From Deltaproteobacteria bacterium (GTDB taxonomy: Bacteria > Desulfobacterota > Syntrophobacteria > Syntrophobacterales > Syntrophobacteraceae), in the NCBI GenBank assembly GCA_012517315.1, contig JAAYVE010000005.1, forward strand, positions 121,843-185,842: DNA of 64,000 nt, written 5' to 3'. This document shows positions 32,917 to 41,764 of the stretch, piece after piece. How positions within the stretch are numbered: the stretch's first letter is position 1; every line of letters begins with the position of its first letter. The translations under genes were made by a program, and so were the position numbers. Below the pieces are notes generated by a model that was not told the DNA's origin, did no database searches, and was given only the letters and a program-made list of their open reading frames with translations.

Positions 32917-34038
32917 TCAGGGGAGGAGTTCCAGGGGGAGGCGGTCCGATACGAGGTATCCCCGGCGGGTGGGGAGGATCCGGTCCCCGTCCCTGCGCAG
33001 GAACCCCTCACGGACCAGCCGGTCCAATGCACCCAGGGAGTGCGGTTGGTTCTCTAGAAGGGCCAGGGGGATCCCGCCGCCGGTTCTCAAGCCGAGGTAA
33101 ACCGCTTCCAGCTTGAGCTGTTCCCTGTCCAGTTCCTCGCTGCCCGCCGTCGGTCTCTCCCCCGATGCAATTTTCCTGCAATACTCCCCAACCGACCGCA
33201 CGTTCCACCATCGCACCTTCGCCCGATAGGAGTGGGCGGATGGGCCGAGCCCCAGGCAGGGGATGTGGGACCAGTACTTTCCGTTGTGGCGGGAGATCCT
33301 TTGAGCGCCTCGGGCGAAGTTGGACACCTCGTAGTGGAGATACCCCTCTTCCTCGAGAAACCGGGAAGTGAACAGGAAGAGGTCGCTCACCTCCTCTTCG
33401 CCCAAGGGCTGAAACCGGCCCAGGGCATGTATCCTGCCGAGGGGGGTCCCCTCTTCCACGGTGAGCATGTAGCAGGAGAGGTGCTCCGGCCGGAACTGGA
33501 GGGCAAGCCGGAGGTTTTGTTCCCAAGCGCCCCGCGTCTGCCCGGGAAGGCCGTACATGAGGTCCAGCGCCAAGTTGTCGAAGCCGGCCGACCTCACGGC
33601 TTCAATGGCACTCCGGGCCCGCCCTCCGTCATGCCTGCGTCCGAGCCATGCCAATTCCACCTCCCGAAAAGACTGCACCCCCAGGCTCACCCGGTTGAAA
33701 CCCATCCTCCTGAGTCTTCTCATGCGCGGTGTGTCCACGTCGTCCGGGTTCATCTCGATGGTTGTTTCCGTATCGGCGGAGAACCGGAATTGAAGGCGCA
33801 GGCGGTCCAGAAGGTAGGCCAGCTGTTCATCGGATAGGACGCTCGGCGTCCCGCCCCCCAGGTAGAGACTGTCCATCTCCCCCCATTCCTCCGCGAAAAG
33901 AGAGGCTTCCCTGCACACCGCGTGAAGCCATGGTTCGACCAGCTCATTTCCGGTGACGGAAAAGAAATCGCAGTAGCGGCATTTCCCTTTGCAGAAGGGC
34001 ACGTGAACGTAGAGGCCCGATGGGGAGGCGTTATTCAT
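32917..34038 (-). CDS. hemW: HemW, radical SAM heme chaperone
   Basis: A 373-residue protein of the HemN/HemW family. Signature: YVHVPFCKGKCRYCDFFS with the CxxxCxxC radical-SAM motif, followed by YLGGGTPS and the NPDDVDT segment. The N-terminal residues lack the extra HemN cysteine region, and the length (about 375) fits HemW, which binds heme and hands it to respiratory proteins, rather than anaerobic coproporphyrinogen oxidase. The gene overlaps the lepA stop by 8 bp and follows it directly. lepA-hemW is a known bacterial arrangement. Confidence 0.95.
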   Translation of the reverse strand: MNNASPSGLYVHVPFCKGKCRYCDFFSVTGNELVEPWLHAVCREASLFAEEWGEMDSLYLGGGTPSVLSDEQLAYLLDRLRLQFRFSADTETTIEMNPDDVDTPRMRRLRRMGFNRVSLGVQSFREVELAWLGRRHDGGRARSAIEAVRSAGFDNLALDLMYGLPGQTRGAWEQNLRLALQFRPEHLSCYMLTVEEGTPLGRIHALGRFQPLGEEEVSDLFLFTSRFLEEEGYLHYEVSNFARGAQRISRHNGKYWSHIPCLGLGPSAHSYRAKVRWWNVRSVGEYCRKIASGERPTAGSEELDREQLKLEAVYLGLRTGGGIPLALLENQPHSLGALDRLVREGFLRRDGDRILPTRRGYLVSDRLPLELLP

Positions 34039-35827
34039 GGTCCGTCTTGAGGACCGCCACGAAGGCGCTCTGGGGAATGGAAACAGACCCGACCATCTTC
34101 ATGCGCTTTTTGCCTTTCTTCTGCTTTTCCAAGAGCTTCCGTTTGCGCGTGATGTCCCCCCCGTAGCACTTGGCCGTCACGTCCTTGCGGAAAGCGGAGA
34201 TGGTGGACCGGGCGATGATCTTTCCGCCGATGGCCCCCTGGATGGCGATCTTGAACTGGTGGCGGGGGATCTCCTCCTTGAGGCGTTCGCACACCTGCAC
34301 CGCCCACTCCCGTGCCCTGTCTTTGTGGACAATGAGAGAGAGGGCGTCCACCTTTTCCCCGTTCACCAGGATGTCGAGCTTCACCAGGTCGCTTTCCCGG
34401 TAGTCGATAAGATCGTAGTCGAAGGAACCATAGCCCTGGGTGACCGTCTTCAGCCTGTCGTAGAAATCGAAGATCACCTCGGCCAAGGGCATGTCGAAGA
34501 CAATCTCCACGCGCCCGGGGGACGGGTAGTTGAAGCGGGGATTGCTCCCCCGCCGGTCGATGGCAAGCTTCATCACCGCCCCCATGTACCGCTCGGGGAT
34601 GATGATGCTCGCCTTGATGAACGGTTCAAAGGTCGCCTTGATGTCCACGGGGTCGGGAAAATACTGGGGATTGTCCACGGTGACGGTGGAATCGTCTTTG
34701 AGCGTGAACCGGTACTCCACGCTGGGAAAAGTCATGACGATGGCCTGGTCGTATTCCCGCTCCAAGCGCTCCTGAACGATCTCCAGGTGCAGCAGGCCCA
34801 GGAAGCCGCAGCGGAACCCCTGTCCCAGGGCGACGGAGGAATCCTTCTGGTAGACGAGGGCGGCGTCGTTGAGTTTGTATTTCTCCAGGGATTCGGCAAG
34901 ACCGAGGTACTCGTCCGAGGACACGGGGTAGATGGAGGAGAACACGACGGGCTTCACCTCCTTGAACCCCGGCAGCGGGGCGGGAGCCGGCCTCGTATCC
35001 AGGGTGATCGTGTCCCCCACCCGGGTGTCGCTCACCGTCTTCACCCCCGAGATGATGTACCCCACTTCCCCGGCGGACAGAGCGGCCCTGGGTTCGCGGC
35101 TCAGGCGAAAAACCCCCACTTCCTCCACCCGGTAGGTTGCCCCGTTGGACATGAACCGGATCACGTCCCCCGGCCCCACCCGGCCGTCGAACACCCGGCA
35201 ACTGACCACCGTTCCCCGGAAGGAATCGTACTGCGCATCGAAGATGAGGGCGGCCAGCGGCTCTTCCGGGTGACCGGAAGGGGGCGGGACCCGCTCCACG
35301 ATGGCTTCCAGCACGTCCTGAATCCCGATTCCCTCCTTGGCGGAACACAGGACGGCCGTTTCCGATTCCAGCCCCAGTTCCGTCTCGATCTGTTCCTTCA
35401 CCCCTTCCACATCGGCGGACGGCAAATCGATCTTGTTGATGACCGGGATGATGGTCAGGTCCTGTTCCATGGCAGCGTAAAGGTTCGCCAGGGTCTGGGC
35501 CTGGACCCCCTGGGACGCATCCACCAGGAGGAGCACCCCTTCACAGGAAGCGAGAGCCCGGGACACTTCGTAGGAAAAGTCCACGTGCCCCGGAGTGTCG
35601 ATGAGGTTCAGTTCATACTTCCCGCCACTCCTGCTGGTATAGGGGATGGAAATGGTCTGGCTCTTGATCGTGATTCCCCGCTCCCGCTCGATATCCATGG
35701 TGTCGAGGATCTGATCGCGGAATTCCCGTTCGGGAACAAGGCCCGCCCACTGGATGAGGCGGTCCGCCAGGGTGGACTTCCCGTGATCGATGTGGGCGAT
35801 GATGCTGAAGTTGCGAATTGGACCCAT
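34031..35827 (-). CDS. lepA: Elongation factor 4 (LepA GTPase)
   Basis: A 598-residue translational GTPase. G motifs are visible: HIDHGKST (G1), DTPGHVDF (G3), NKIDLPSA (G4). The C-terminal half has the LepA-specific sequences EYRFTLKDDST.. and the final RKRKLLEKQKKGKKRMK, characteristic of LepA. The start is placed at 35827 (MGPIRNFSIIAHID) because the protein then has the family's usual length and N-terminus. An ATG five codons upstream (35842) is possible. It promotes back-translocation or ribosome maturation under stress. It overlaps hemW by 8 bp. Confidence 0.96.
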   Translation of the reverse strand: MGPIRNFSIIAHIDHGKSTLADRLIQWAGLVPEREFRDQILDTMDIERERGITIKSQTISIPYTSRSGGKYELNLIDTPGHVDFSYEVSRALASCEGVLLLVDASQGVQAQTLANLYAAMEQDLTIIPVINKIDLPSADVEGVKEQIETELGLESETAVLCSAKEGIGIQDVLEAIVERVPPPSGHPEEPLAALIFDAQYDSFRGTVVSCRVFDGRVGPGDVIRFMSNGATYRVEEVGVFRLSREPRAALSAGEVGYIISGVKTVSDTRVGDTITLDTRPAPAPLPGFKEVKPVVFSSIYPVSSDEYLGLAESLEKYKLNDAALVYQKDSSVALGQGFRCGFLGLLHLEIVQERLEREYDQAIVMTFPSVEYRFTLKDDSTVTVDNPQYFPDPVDIKATFEPFIKASIIIPERYMGAVMKLAIDRRGSNPRFNYPSPGRVEIVFDMPLAEVIFDFYDRLKTVTQGYGSFDYDLIDYRESDLVKLDILVNGEKVDALSLIVHKDRAREWAVQVCERLKEEIPRHQFKIAIQGAIGGKIIARSTISAFRKDVTAKCYGGDITRKRKLLEKQKKGKKRMKMVGSVSIPQSAFVAVLKTDHE

Positions 35828-36101
35828 GGGGTTTCGTTTCATCCTTTGCAATACAGTCAGCCCTTGAGACATGGGGGCTCCGGAGTCGGGAGGAGACACC
35901 GCCCGCCACCGGGCACGCCCGTCTTTCGGCTTCTTGAGCCCCCGCGGGCCGTGCCGCGGAGCGTTGGGCTCCCAATTTGATGATGGACAGATATGCACAA
36001 AAAGTGTAAACAGGGCAAGTATGTCTGCGGGCAAAGGCCCTTTTTTCCTGCGTCACCCGGTGGGGGTCCTTTTGAAATCTTCGATGAACGGAGGGATTTT
36101 T

Positions 36102-36518
36102 ATGAAGGCATTTCGTTTGGCTTGCGCGGTCGCTTTTGTGCTGGCATTGGTTTCATGTTCCTTCCAAACGGGCTGGATCATGCTGGGGAAGTGGCAGAAG
36201 GTGGACGGAAAGGAAACCGTCGAGTTCACCCGTGACGGGACGGTCATCCTGGCGAGCGGCCCCACCCAGATCAAGACCAATTTCAGGATGAAAGACCCCA
36301 AGACCCTGGACATCCTCCTGGCCAGCCTTGGGTCGGTCACCCTGCAAGTGGCCGTCGACAAGGACATCCTCACCCTCACCGACGCCAAGGGGCATGCTCT
36401 CAAATACAAGAAAGTGGTGGAACCTCCGGCAGCCCAGAAGAAAGCGGAACCCCCCAAGAAACCCGAACCGGAAAAGAAGGCCGAACCCGCCAAGAAGCAG
36501 GAAATGGCAAAGAAATAG
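36102..36518 (+). CDS. Small lipoprotein with Lys/Pro/Glu tail
   Basis: A 138-residue lipoprotein. The start at 36102 has a GGAGGG site six bases upstream and gives the lipobox LVSC. The mature part is a small beta-rich module (LGKWQKVDGKETVEFTRDGT to KDPKTLDILLASLGS), then a tail of repeated KKxEPxKKPEPEKK units. The tail looks like a flexible spacer reaching across the periplasm or into peptidoglycan. Function unknown. A strong terminator follows about 80 bp after the stop. Confidence 0.75.
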   Translation: MKAFRLACAVAFVLALVSCSFQTGWIMLGKWQKVDGKETVEFTRDGTVILASGPTQIKTNFRMKDPKTLDILLASLGSVTLQVAVDKDILTLTDAKGHALKYKKVVEPPAAQKKAEPPKKPEPEKKAEPAKKQEMAKK

Positions 36519-36596
36519 GCCGGCCGCTTTCTGTCGGGTGGATTCGGAAGCAAAACCGACGGGAATCCCTTTCCACACACCCGGAAAAATCGTTCA

Positions 36597-36650
36597 AGCG
36601 CACGGTGACTCTCTTGCCCAGGGTGAAAAGGACCGTGCGCTTTTTTTTCT
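36597..36650 (+). terminator. Rho-independent terminator after the small lipoprotein gene
   Basis: A 10-bp perfect stem (AGCGCACGGT at 36597-36606 with its complement at 36632-36641) and a run of eight T from 36641. Strong candidate. Confidence 0.85.
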
Positions 36651-36731
36651 TGCGACAGGGCCAAGGCCCCCCCGCGGGGGACGACGCTGCGGTCACTCCC
36701 CATGCTGGTTGCAAGCCTCCCCCATGGCACG

Positions 36732-37523
36732 TCAAAAGGACGCGGCAATGCGGATGCCGCCGAACACGTGTTTGGCGTCCCCGTCCCAGCTGTTGAACTT
36801 GATGTTGTCCCTCCCGTCTCCGGTGAGTGGGAACGCAAAGCCGATCTTCGGCGAAATGGCGACGGACTTGTGCACGGGGATGTTCAGGGCTGCCGACACC
36901 TGTCCTGAATGGAAGTCGGCGTAATTCTGGGGGTTGGAATCCAGGTAGCCGGCGGAAACGCCCACATCCAGGCTCATGCCGTAGCAGGGCAGCTTGAAAT
37001 TGCGCGACACGTCGATCTGCATCCACCACCCCGGATAGTTGTGAAATTCCCGGTACCCCGTGATGCCGACGGTGAACCACGGGAAGGCATAGGAGAGGCC
37101 TGCGAACGCCTCGGTGGAATCCTCCGGGGCGTTCACCAGGGAGTAGTAGACGATGCCCACCGTCCCCGTGAGATTGGGGACGATCTCCCGGCTGTACGAG
37201 AGGGTGAAATCCGTCTCGTTCCACCTCTCATTTCCGCTGAAGATTTTCTCTTCCGTGTCGAAATTCCCCCATATGCCCAGGGAAAACCCCTTGCAGCCCA
37301 ATGTGATGGAGGGCTGAATCACGGCACTTTCAGAACTCAGGGCAACACCGCGGAAAATATATTGGCTGAGGATGTCCACGGAGGCATTGACCGTGGGCCG
37401 GTCTTGCGGCGCATCGCCTCGAGCCGGCGACGGCACAACGTGCGGCAGCAGAACGAGCATAAGGAACACGGCGGAAATGAACGGGCAAGAAACTTGCCTG
37501 CGTGACGTTGAAACTGACCTCAT
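36732..37523 (-). CDS. TorF-like putative porin / outer-membrane beta-barrel
   Basis: A 263-residue exported protein. The start at 37523 has a GGGGGA site; the signal peptide follows (FISAVFLMLVLLPHVVPSPARGD). The mature part begins VDILSQYIFRGVALS and continues as alternating strands with many aromatic ends, closing with FGGIRIAASF, as expected for a small outer-membrane barrel. The SQYIFRG motif and layout fit the TorF family of putative porins. It is transcribed towards the lipoprotein gene; the two are convergent. Confidence 0.7.
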   Translation of the reverse strand: MRSVSTSRRQVSCPFISAVFLMLVLLPHVVPSPARGDAPQDRPTVNASVDILSQYIFRGVALSSESAVIQPSITLGCKGFSLGIWGNFDTEEKIFSGNERWNETDFTLSYSREIVPNLTGTVGIVYYSLVNAPEDSTEAFAGLSYAFPWFTVGITGYREFHNYPGWWMQIDVSRNFKLPCYGMSLDVGVSAGYLDSNPQNYADFHSGQVSAALNIPVHKSVAISPKIGFAFPLTGDGRDNIKFNSWDGDAKHVFGGIRIAASF

Positions 37524-38099
37524 GTTTTCCCCCCATACGGTCTTTTCCCATTTCATTGTCAGGGACAGAAGATCTCAGGGGCAGAGAATTCAGTCCACCC
37601 TCCTCAAAAAAACCAGCGTACGCAAAACGATGCGGATTCGCGTGGAACGGACATCACCCCCTTTACATGGCCCAAATACGAGCGCGCCCCCTCGTAGGAG
37701 CAACCGTTGAGTTCCTGACTCAGAAGCCGGGATGCATGGAGGCTTAGCAGGAAAGAGGCCATTCCGATGGATACTTTGTTCCATGAGCTTGGGACGTGCG
37801 TTTATGGCCTTCGATCAACTCTATACGCTAAAAATAAAGCAATCGTTTGATTCTTTTTTGTCATATACTACGCTATAAGCCTCTAATTAAAACAATTCTG
37901 AACCACTTATTAATCAGTTTTTGAATTGATTCAGGCTTCCTCCAGCATTTCGCCGGTCTCTTCCGCCCCCGTTCGGCGGGCTTCCGGGGGATTTTTTTGT
38001 TCCCGTCTTGCGTTTTTCCATGGGATGCAGTACCAAGCAATTTTGAGGGTTGAACGGGATCAGGGGGGGAAGGAACCGTCGAATGAATAGGGGCGGGCG
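37524..38099. other. Intergenic region with AT-rich island
   Basis: About 575 bp between divergent genes. The part from roughly 37790 to 37935 is strikingly AT-rich relative to the window. It could hold promoters for both flanks or be a binding region for a nucleoid protein. I see no ORF. A hairpin-like GCCCCCGTTCGGCGGGC with seven T following occurs at about 37965-37998 and could be a terminator, though no plus-strand gene precedes it. Confidence 0.45.
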
Positions 38100-38525
38100 A
38101 TGGACTTGACAGGGATTGAAACCATCATGGGCGAGGCCATGATCACGGGGTGGAGTTTTGTTCCCACGGGGAGCGGTCTACTCATCACCACCAACTGGAA
38201 GCTGCCCGACAGGGGGGACATCGAGATTCACGTGCGGCGGGTGGGTGAACGGGAAGACCTCTACCTGGTGACCGACGGGGGAGAACTGTTCAACTTCTTC
38301 TATCTTCAGGGGATCGACATCTCCAGGGACCGGGACGCCATGGACGTCGTCTCGCGAGTGGCCGGCGATTACGGTGCGAAGGTCGTGGAGGGACAGGTGG
38401 TGAAAGGGGCGAACGAGGGAGATTTTCAGGAAGCCGTGCGCTCCGTCCTGGAAGCGTTGAAAGAAGCCGCCTTCATCCTCTGGGGGCGGGGGCGGCTCCC
38501 CCGCGGGGATGAAGATCGGCGGTAA
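38100..38525 (+). CDS. DUF1828-like protein
   Basis: A 141-residue protein with the DUF1828-type core: YLVTDGGELFNFFYLQGIDI, then a helical C-terminal half (DAMDVVSRVAGDYGAKVVEG, FQEAVRSVLEALKEAAFIL). Members are often found as small cytoplasmic proteins of unknown function next to mobile or defence genes. No signal peptide and no neighbours in an operon are evident. A rho-independent terminator follows closely. Confidence 0.6.
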   Translation: MDLTGIETIMGEAMITGWSFVPTGSGLLITTNWKLPDRGDIEIHVRRVGEREDLYLVTDGGELFNFFYLQGIDISRDRDAMDVVSRVAGDYGAKVVEGQVVKGANEGDFQEAVRSVLEALKEAAFILWGRGRLPRGDEDRR

Positions 38526-38564
38526 GGGGCGCGCAAGGGCCGCATTTGCTTAAGCGGCACTGGG

Positions 38565-38613
38565 GGGAAACGCCGCAACGTTCCGCAGTGAACTGCCCCG
38601 GCGTTTCCCTTTT
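38565..38613 (+). terminator. Rho-independent terminator after the DUF1828-like gene
   Basis: An 11-bp perfect stem (GGGAAACGCCG at 38565-38575 with its complement at 38599-38609) and a short T-run. It lies just before the convergent gene end at 38626. Confidence 0.65.
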
Positions 38614-38625
38614 GAGTGGAAAGCC

Positions 38626-41001
38626 TCAAGGGATGGAGGCCCTGTCCAAAATGAGGGGGGACCACTCGGGGGTGCCCGCACACCCCTCCGTGGCAAGTTC
38701 CCGCAGGTCCGTCCCGTCGAGGTTCATGGCGTAGATCCAACCGCCCGCGACCTGGAAGACCAGCCGCTCCCCCCCGGGTGAAAGGGAAAAGTGCACGCAG
38801 TCGGTCCCGAAGTCGGCCAGGGCCTCTGCATTCCCCCCCTCCCCGTCCATGACCCACAGGTTGTAGTACGGGCTCCAGCCGCCCCTGGAAGCAAAAAGGA
38901 TCTTTTTTCCGTCGGGGGACCAGGCGGGCCGGCGGCTGTCCACCGTGTCGTCCGTGAGGCGGGTCATCCCGGACCCGTCCGGTCTCATGGACCAGAGGTT
39001 GAACACGGCCCCGGACCCATCGAACCCTCCCAGGTGCTGGAACACGATGCGGTCTCCCACAGGGGACCAGGAAGGTTGTTCCGCGTGGGGCTTGTCCCTC
39101 CAGGAGTCGATCCCCCCGGGAAAGCTCCAGCCCCCGGTCTCCACGTCCAGGATGACCAGGGCGTTGACCAGGTCCGATTCATCCGGCGGACGGCGGTTGC
39201 GAAGCCTCTGGGCCACGATTTTCGTCCCGTCGGGGCTGAAGGAGGGGGCGATGAAGTGGCACGCCGTGTCCCGGAAGACCCTTTTGATGTTCCCGGGATA
39301 GGGCACATCCGATGCGAGGTCCACCACAACGATCTCGTACCGGTTGTCCGCCGTGATGCCGTTGAAGGCGAGAAACCTCCCGTCGCCCGACCAGGCCGGG
39401 TTGGCCCGCCACATGTAATCGAACCCTTCGTCGCCTTCGGTCAAACGACGGTCGTCCGTCCCGTCGGGGCGGACCGTGTGCAGGAAGCTTGGGTTGGACC
39501 CGCACCCCGGCTGGCACGTGTAGGCGATCCTGGAAGTGAGAGGCAGCACCTTCCCGACGACCGCCCCGTCCTCGCCGCCGAGCCTCCCCCGGTAAACCAG
39601 GGTCAGGGTGATCTCCCGCGTCGTTGCGGGAATGGGTTGGGGAAACAAGACGTCAACGGAAACAAAGCCGGAGTTGATGGGGTCGTTCTCCGCAGCCACC
39701 TCTCGGATGCCATCCACAAGGAAACGGGCGGGATCGTTCCCGCCGGGCGGCACGAAACTCACGGCCAGATCGAGCCGCCCACCCGCCATGGTTTCCTGCT
39801 CCCCGCCCAACCGGGAACCGTTCCGCACCCGAATGGCAGCACCCGAGAAGTTCCCGTTCGCATCCCGGCGCAGGCTCACCGCGGCCGCATCCAGGCGTCC
39901 CCTGAAAAAGTAGTCCACGAGGGCGGCGCAGTGATTCACGGCCCGGGGCACGAGAAGCGACGCGTAATCCCTGAAGACCTCATGGTCCAGGAGCCAGGCA
40001 TATCCCCAGCACGTTCGAGGCGGCAGGCAGTCCATGAGCCAATAACTGGAGGCCAGGAGCCGGAAAGGCTGGGACGAACCCGTGTGGCGCAGGTAGATCT
40101 TCCGGTCCGCCTTCCCGTCCTCCCGATCGATCTCTTCCGGGTTTTCCCAGTCGATGCTCCAGAAATCGGTGTCCAGGGAAACCGTCGGGTGAGGATATCC
40201 CCTGCCCGTGACGGGGGAAGGCCAGATCGTGTCACTGCTGAAGAAGAACGCATTGGTGTATTCGGCAAGACCCGTGTCCTTTTCGGACGGGTTGGACCCG
40301 TCGTACACGTTTTGATCCCACAGGGCCGAAATGGGAAAGGGCGCCAGAGGATCGTGAACCGCCCCCCGGAAGATGCGGGGATTCAGAGGGTTTCCACCTT
40401 CATAGGGGAGTCGTCCCGTGGCGGCCTGCTCCTTTGCCCATTTCTCGTAAGAGTCCCCACTGGGGTGGGTGTCGTTTCTCACGTGGGCAGGCACCGCGGC
40501 ATCGGCCACCAGGTGCATCACCTGCCCCAGAGCCTGGAACGTTTTCGCCCAGTCGGCCTCGGACCCTGTGGTGAGCGCCCTGTAATAGTGAGTCCGCAAA
40601 GCGACCCAGGAAGAGGCATTGTACGATAGGGCGCCGGGGTCGTCCGACGCTTGCGCCCACACGAGCGACGAGATGCCGGTGGGCAAAAGGGGCATGTCCA
40701 ACCCTGCATCGTCCCACTGTCTGAGAGGATCATGGAAGTGATTGAGCCAACGCATGGCATCATCCTCCCGTGTCCCACCCTCTTCGATCCAATTCTGGAC
40801 TGTCTTGCCGGCAATCTTGGTATCAGTGATGCCAGCGTCGAATCGAAGTTGCTCTCTAAGGAATCTATCCAATTCCGAGCGAAGCGCAGCATTCTGGTTG
40901 ATTTGGCGATGCACGACCTCGTCATCATACGCATACAGGGGATGCAATCCATGAGCAAGGATGGAAATCCAAGAAAGGAAAAACACAACACAGCACTTCA
41001 T
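38626..41001 (-). CDS. Zn-dependent phospholipase-C-like domain fused to a WD40-like beta-propeller
   Basis: A 791-residue exported protein with a signal peptide (about 24 residues). The N-terminal part (about 25-330) fits the zinc-dependent phospholipase C/S1-P1 nuclease fold: LGQVMHLVADAAVPAHVRND (158-177) gives the His/Asp spacing HxxxDxxxxxHxxxD of the metal site, and His31 and the HFHDP segment (88-92) are further ligands. After a linker/beta domain (about 380-490) come five or so PD40/TolB-type repeats (SWSPVGDRIVFQ, AWSPDGKKILFAS, EWSPLIL). The fusion suggests a secreted enzyme with a binding propeller. It is followed upstream in the operon by a carboxypeptidase-regulatory-like lipoprotein. 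Confidence 0.75.
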   Translation of the reverse strand: MKCCVVFFLSWISILAHGLHPLYAYDDEVVHRQINQNAALRSELDRFLREQLRFDAGITDTKIAGKTVQNWIEEGGTREDDAMRWLNHFHDPLRQWDDAGLDMPLLPTGISSLVWAQASDDPGALSYNASSWVALRTHYYRALTTGSEADWAKTFQALGQVMHLVADAAVPAHVRNDTHPSGDSYEKWAKEQAATGRLPYEGGNPLNPRIFRGAVHDPLAPFPISALWDQNVYDGSNPSEKDTGLAEYTNAFFFSSDTIWPSPVTGRGYPHPTVSLDTDFWSIDWENPEEIDREDGKADRKIYLRHTGSSQPFRLLASSYWLMDCLPPRTCWGYAWLLDHEVFRDYASLLVPRAVNHCAALVDYFFRGRLDAAAVSLRRDANGNFSGAAIRVRNGSRLGGEQETMAGGRLDLAVSFVPPGGNDPARFLVDGIREVAAENDPINSGFVSVDVLFPQPIPATTREITLTLVYRGRLGGEDGAVVGKVLPLTSRIAYTCQPGCGSNPSFLHTVRPDGTDDRRLTEGDEGFDYMWRANPAWSGDGRFLAFNGITADNRYEIVVVDLASDVPYPGNIKRVFRDTACHFIAPSFSPDGTKIVAQRLRNRRPPDESDLVNALVILDVETGGWSFPGGIDSWRDKPHAEQPSWSPVGDRIVFQHLGGFDGSGAVFNLWSMRPDGSGMTRLTDDTVDSRRPAWSPDGKKILFASRGGWSPYYNLWVMDGEGGNAEALADFGTDCVHFSLSPGGERLVFQVAGGWIYAMNLDGTDLRELATEGCAGTPEWSPLILDRASIP

Positions 41002-41013
41002 CAGAGTCTCCCT

Positions 41014-41577
41014 TCAATCTCCAGGCAGAAGACGAATTTCATTTCTCTCGGTATCCTCCAGATCAATGAGCTTCCTCAGCTTGTCTTGTGGAATACCAGG
41101 GTGTGTGATTGTGCCCAGATTATCCCTTCGTTCCTTCCTCGTAAGTAATTTGGGCAATTCGATGAAGTTGTCTTCAATTGGCGGAATAAGCCTCATGGAG
41201 TAAGCTCCATATCCCGGTTTAAAGATCGTGACGTAGCCGTTTGGGTCCCACTGGTGTGGGAATCTGAACTTCCAGGCCCTGTAGGCAGGGATGTGGAACG
41301 TGCCCTCGCGGTCTGTTTCTGTTTCAAGCGCCTCGACGTAATGGCTCGTGAACCCACCGGGCGTGTACATCTCCGTGTAGAAAACCATGAGGACCAGGGC
41401 CCCCTGGATGGGTTGCCCCGTCTCCTTTTCCGTGACACGCCCATGATAGGGCCCGTACCGGTGCGTGACGGTGCACGGCCCGATCGCGGTCAAGACGGCG
41501 GCAACCAACACCGCCGCACCCGACCGCCGGAGTCGCCTTTTCCCTTTCGCCCCAAGAACCGTGTGTGTCCTCCCCAT
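41014..41577 (-). CDS. Exported protein with a carboxypeptidase regulatory-like domain
   Basis: A 187-residue protein. A basic N-terminus and hydrophobic stretch (AAVLVAAVLTAIGPCTV) suggest an exported or lipid-anchored protein; the Cys in GPC would be a poor lipobox. The mature part is the 'HGRVTEKETGQPIQGALVLM' type of beta-sandwich found in carboxypeptidase regulatory-like domains. The start at 41577 is the first with protein-like sequence; the longer reading upstream is not protein-like. It ends 12 bp before the phospholipase-like gene and is probably co-transcribed. Function unknown; binding or structural role likely. Confidence 0.65.
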   Translation of the reverse strand: MGRTHTVLGAKGKRRLRRSGAAVLVAAVLTAIGPCTVTHRYGPYHGRVTEKETGQPIQGALVLMVFYTEMYTPGGFTSHYVEALETETDREGTFHIPAYRAWKFRFPHQWDPNGYVTIFKPGYGAYSMRLIPPIEDNFIELPKLLTRKERRDNLGTITHPGIPQDKLRKLIDLEDTERNEIRLLPGD

Positions 41578-41764
41578 CCCACGACCCTTCTTTTTCGAAC
41601 GCCTGGAACCCTTGAACCGGTTTTGCCGCGGGTTTCCCCCTCGAATCCTTCGAGGAACTCCCGCATCAACCGCCCCTTCCCTCCAGTATGGGGAAAAAGC
41701 CCTTTGGTGCAACTCCATCCGCCGCCGCCGCAAGGTCAAAAGAATCAAACCGACCGCCCCGCAT

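Noticed and set aside
34037..35980. A 647-codon open frame antisense to lepA
   Set aside because: Antisense to a conserved gene in GC-rich DNA; sequence is rich in His, Gly, Asp and Arg without any fold or ribosome site.
36732..37523. Assignment of the porin-like gene to the lipoprotein transcription unit
   Set aside because: The genes are convergent and separated by a strong terminator.
38791..40629. A 612-codon open frame antisense to the phospholipase-like gene
   Set aside because: Same reasoning: composition bias (Pro, Arg, Gly, His) and no domain; the minus-strand protein has signal peptide and metal motifs.
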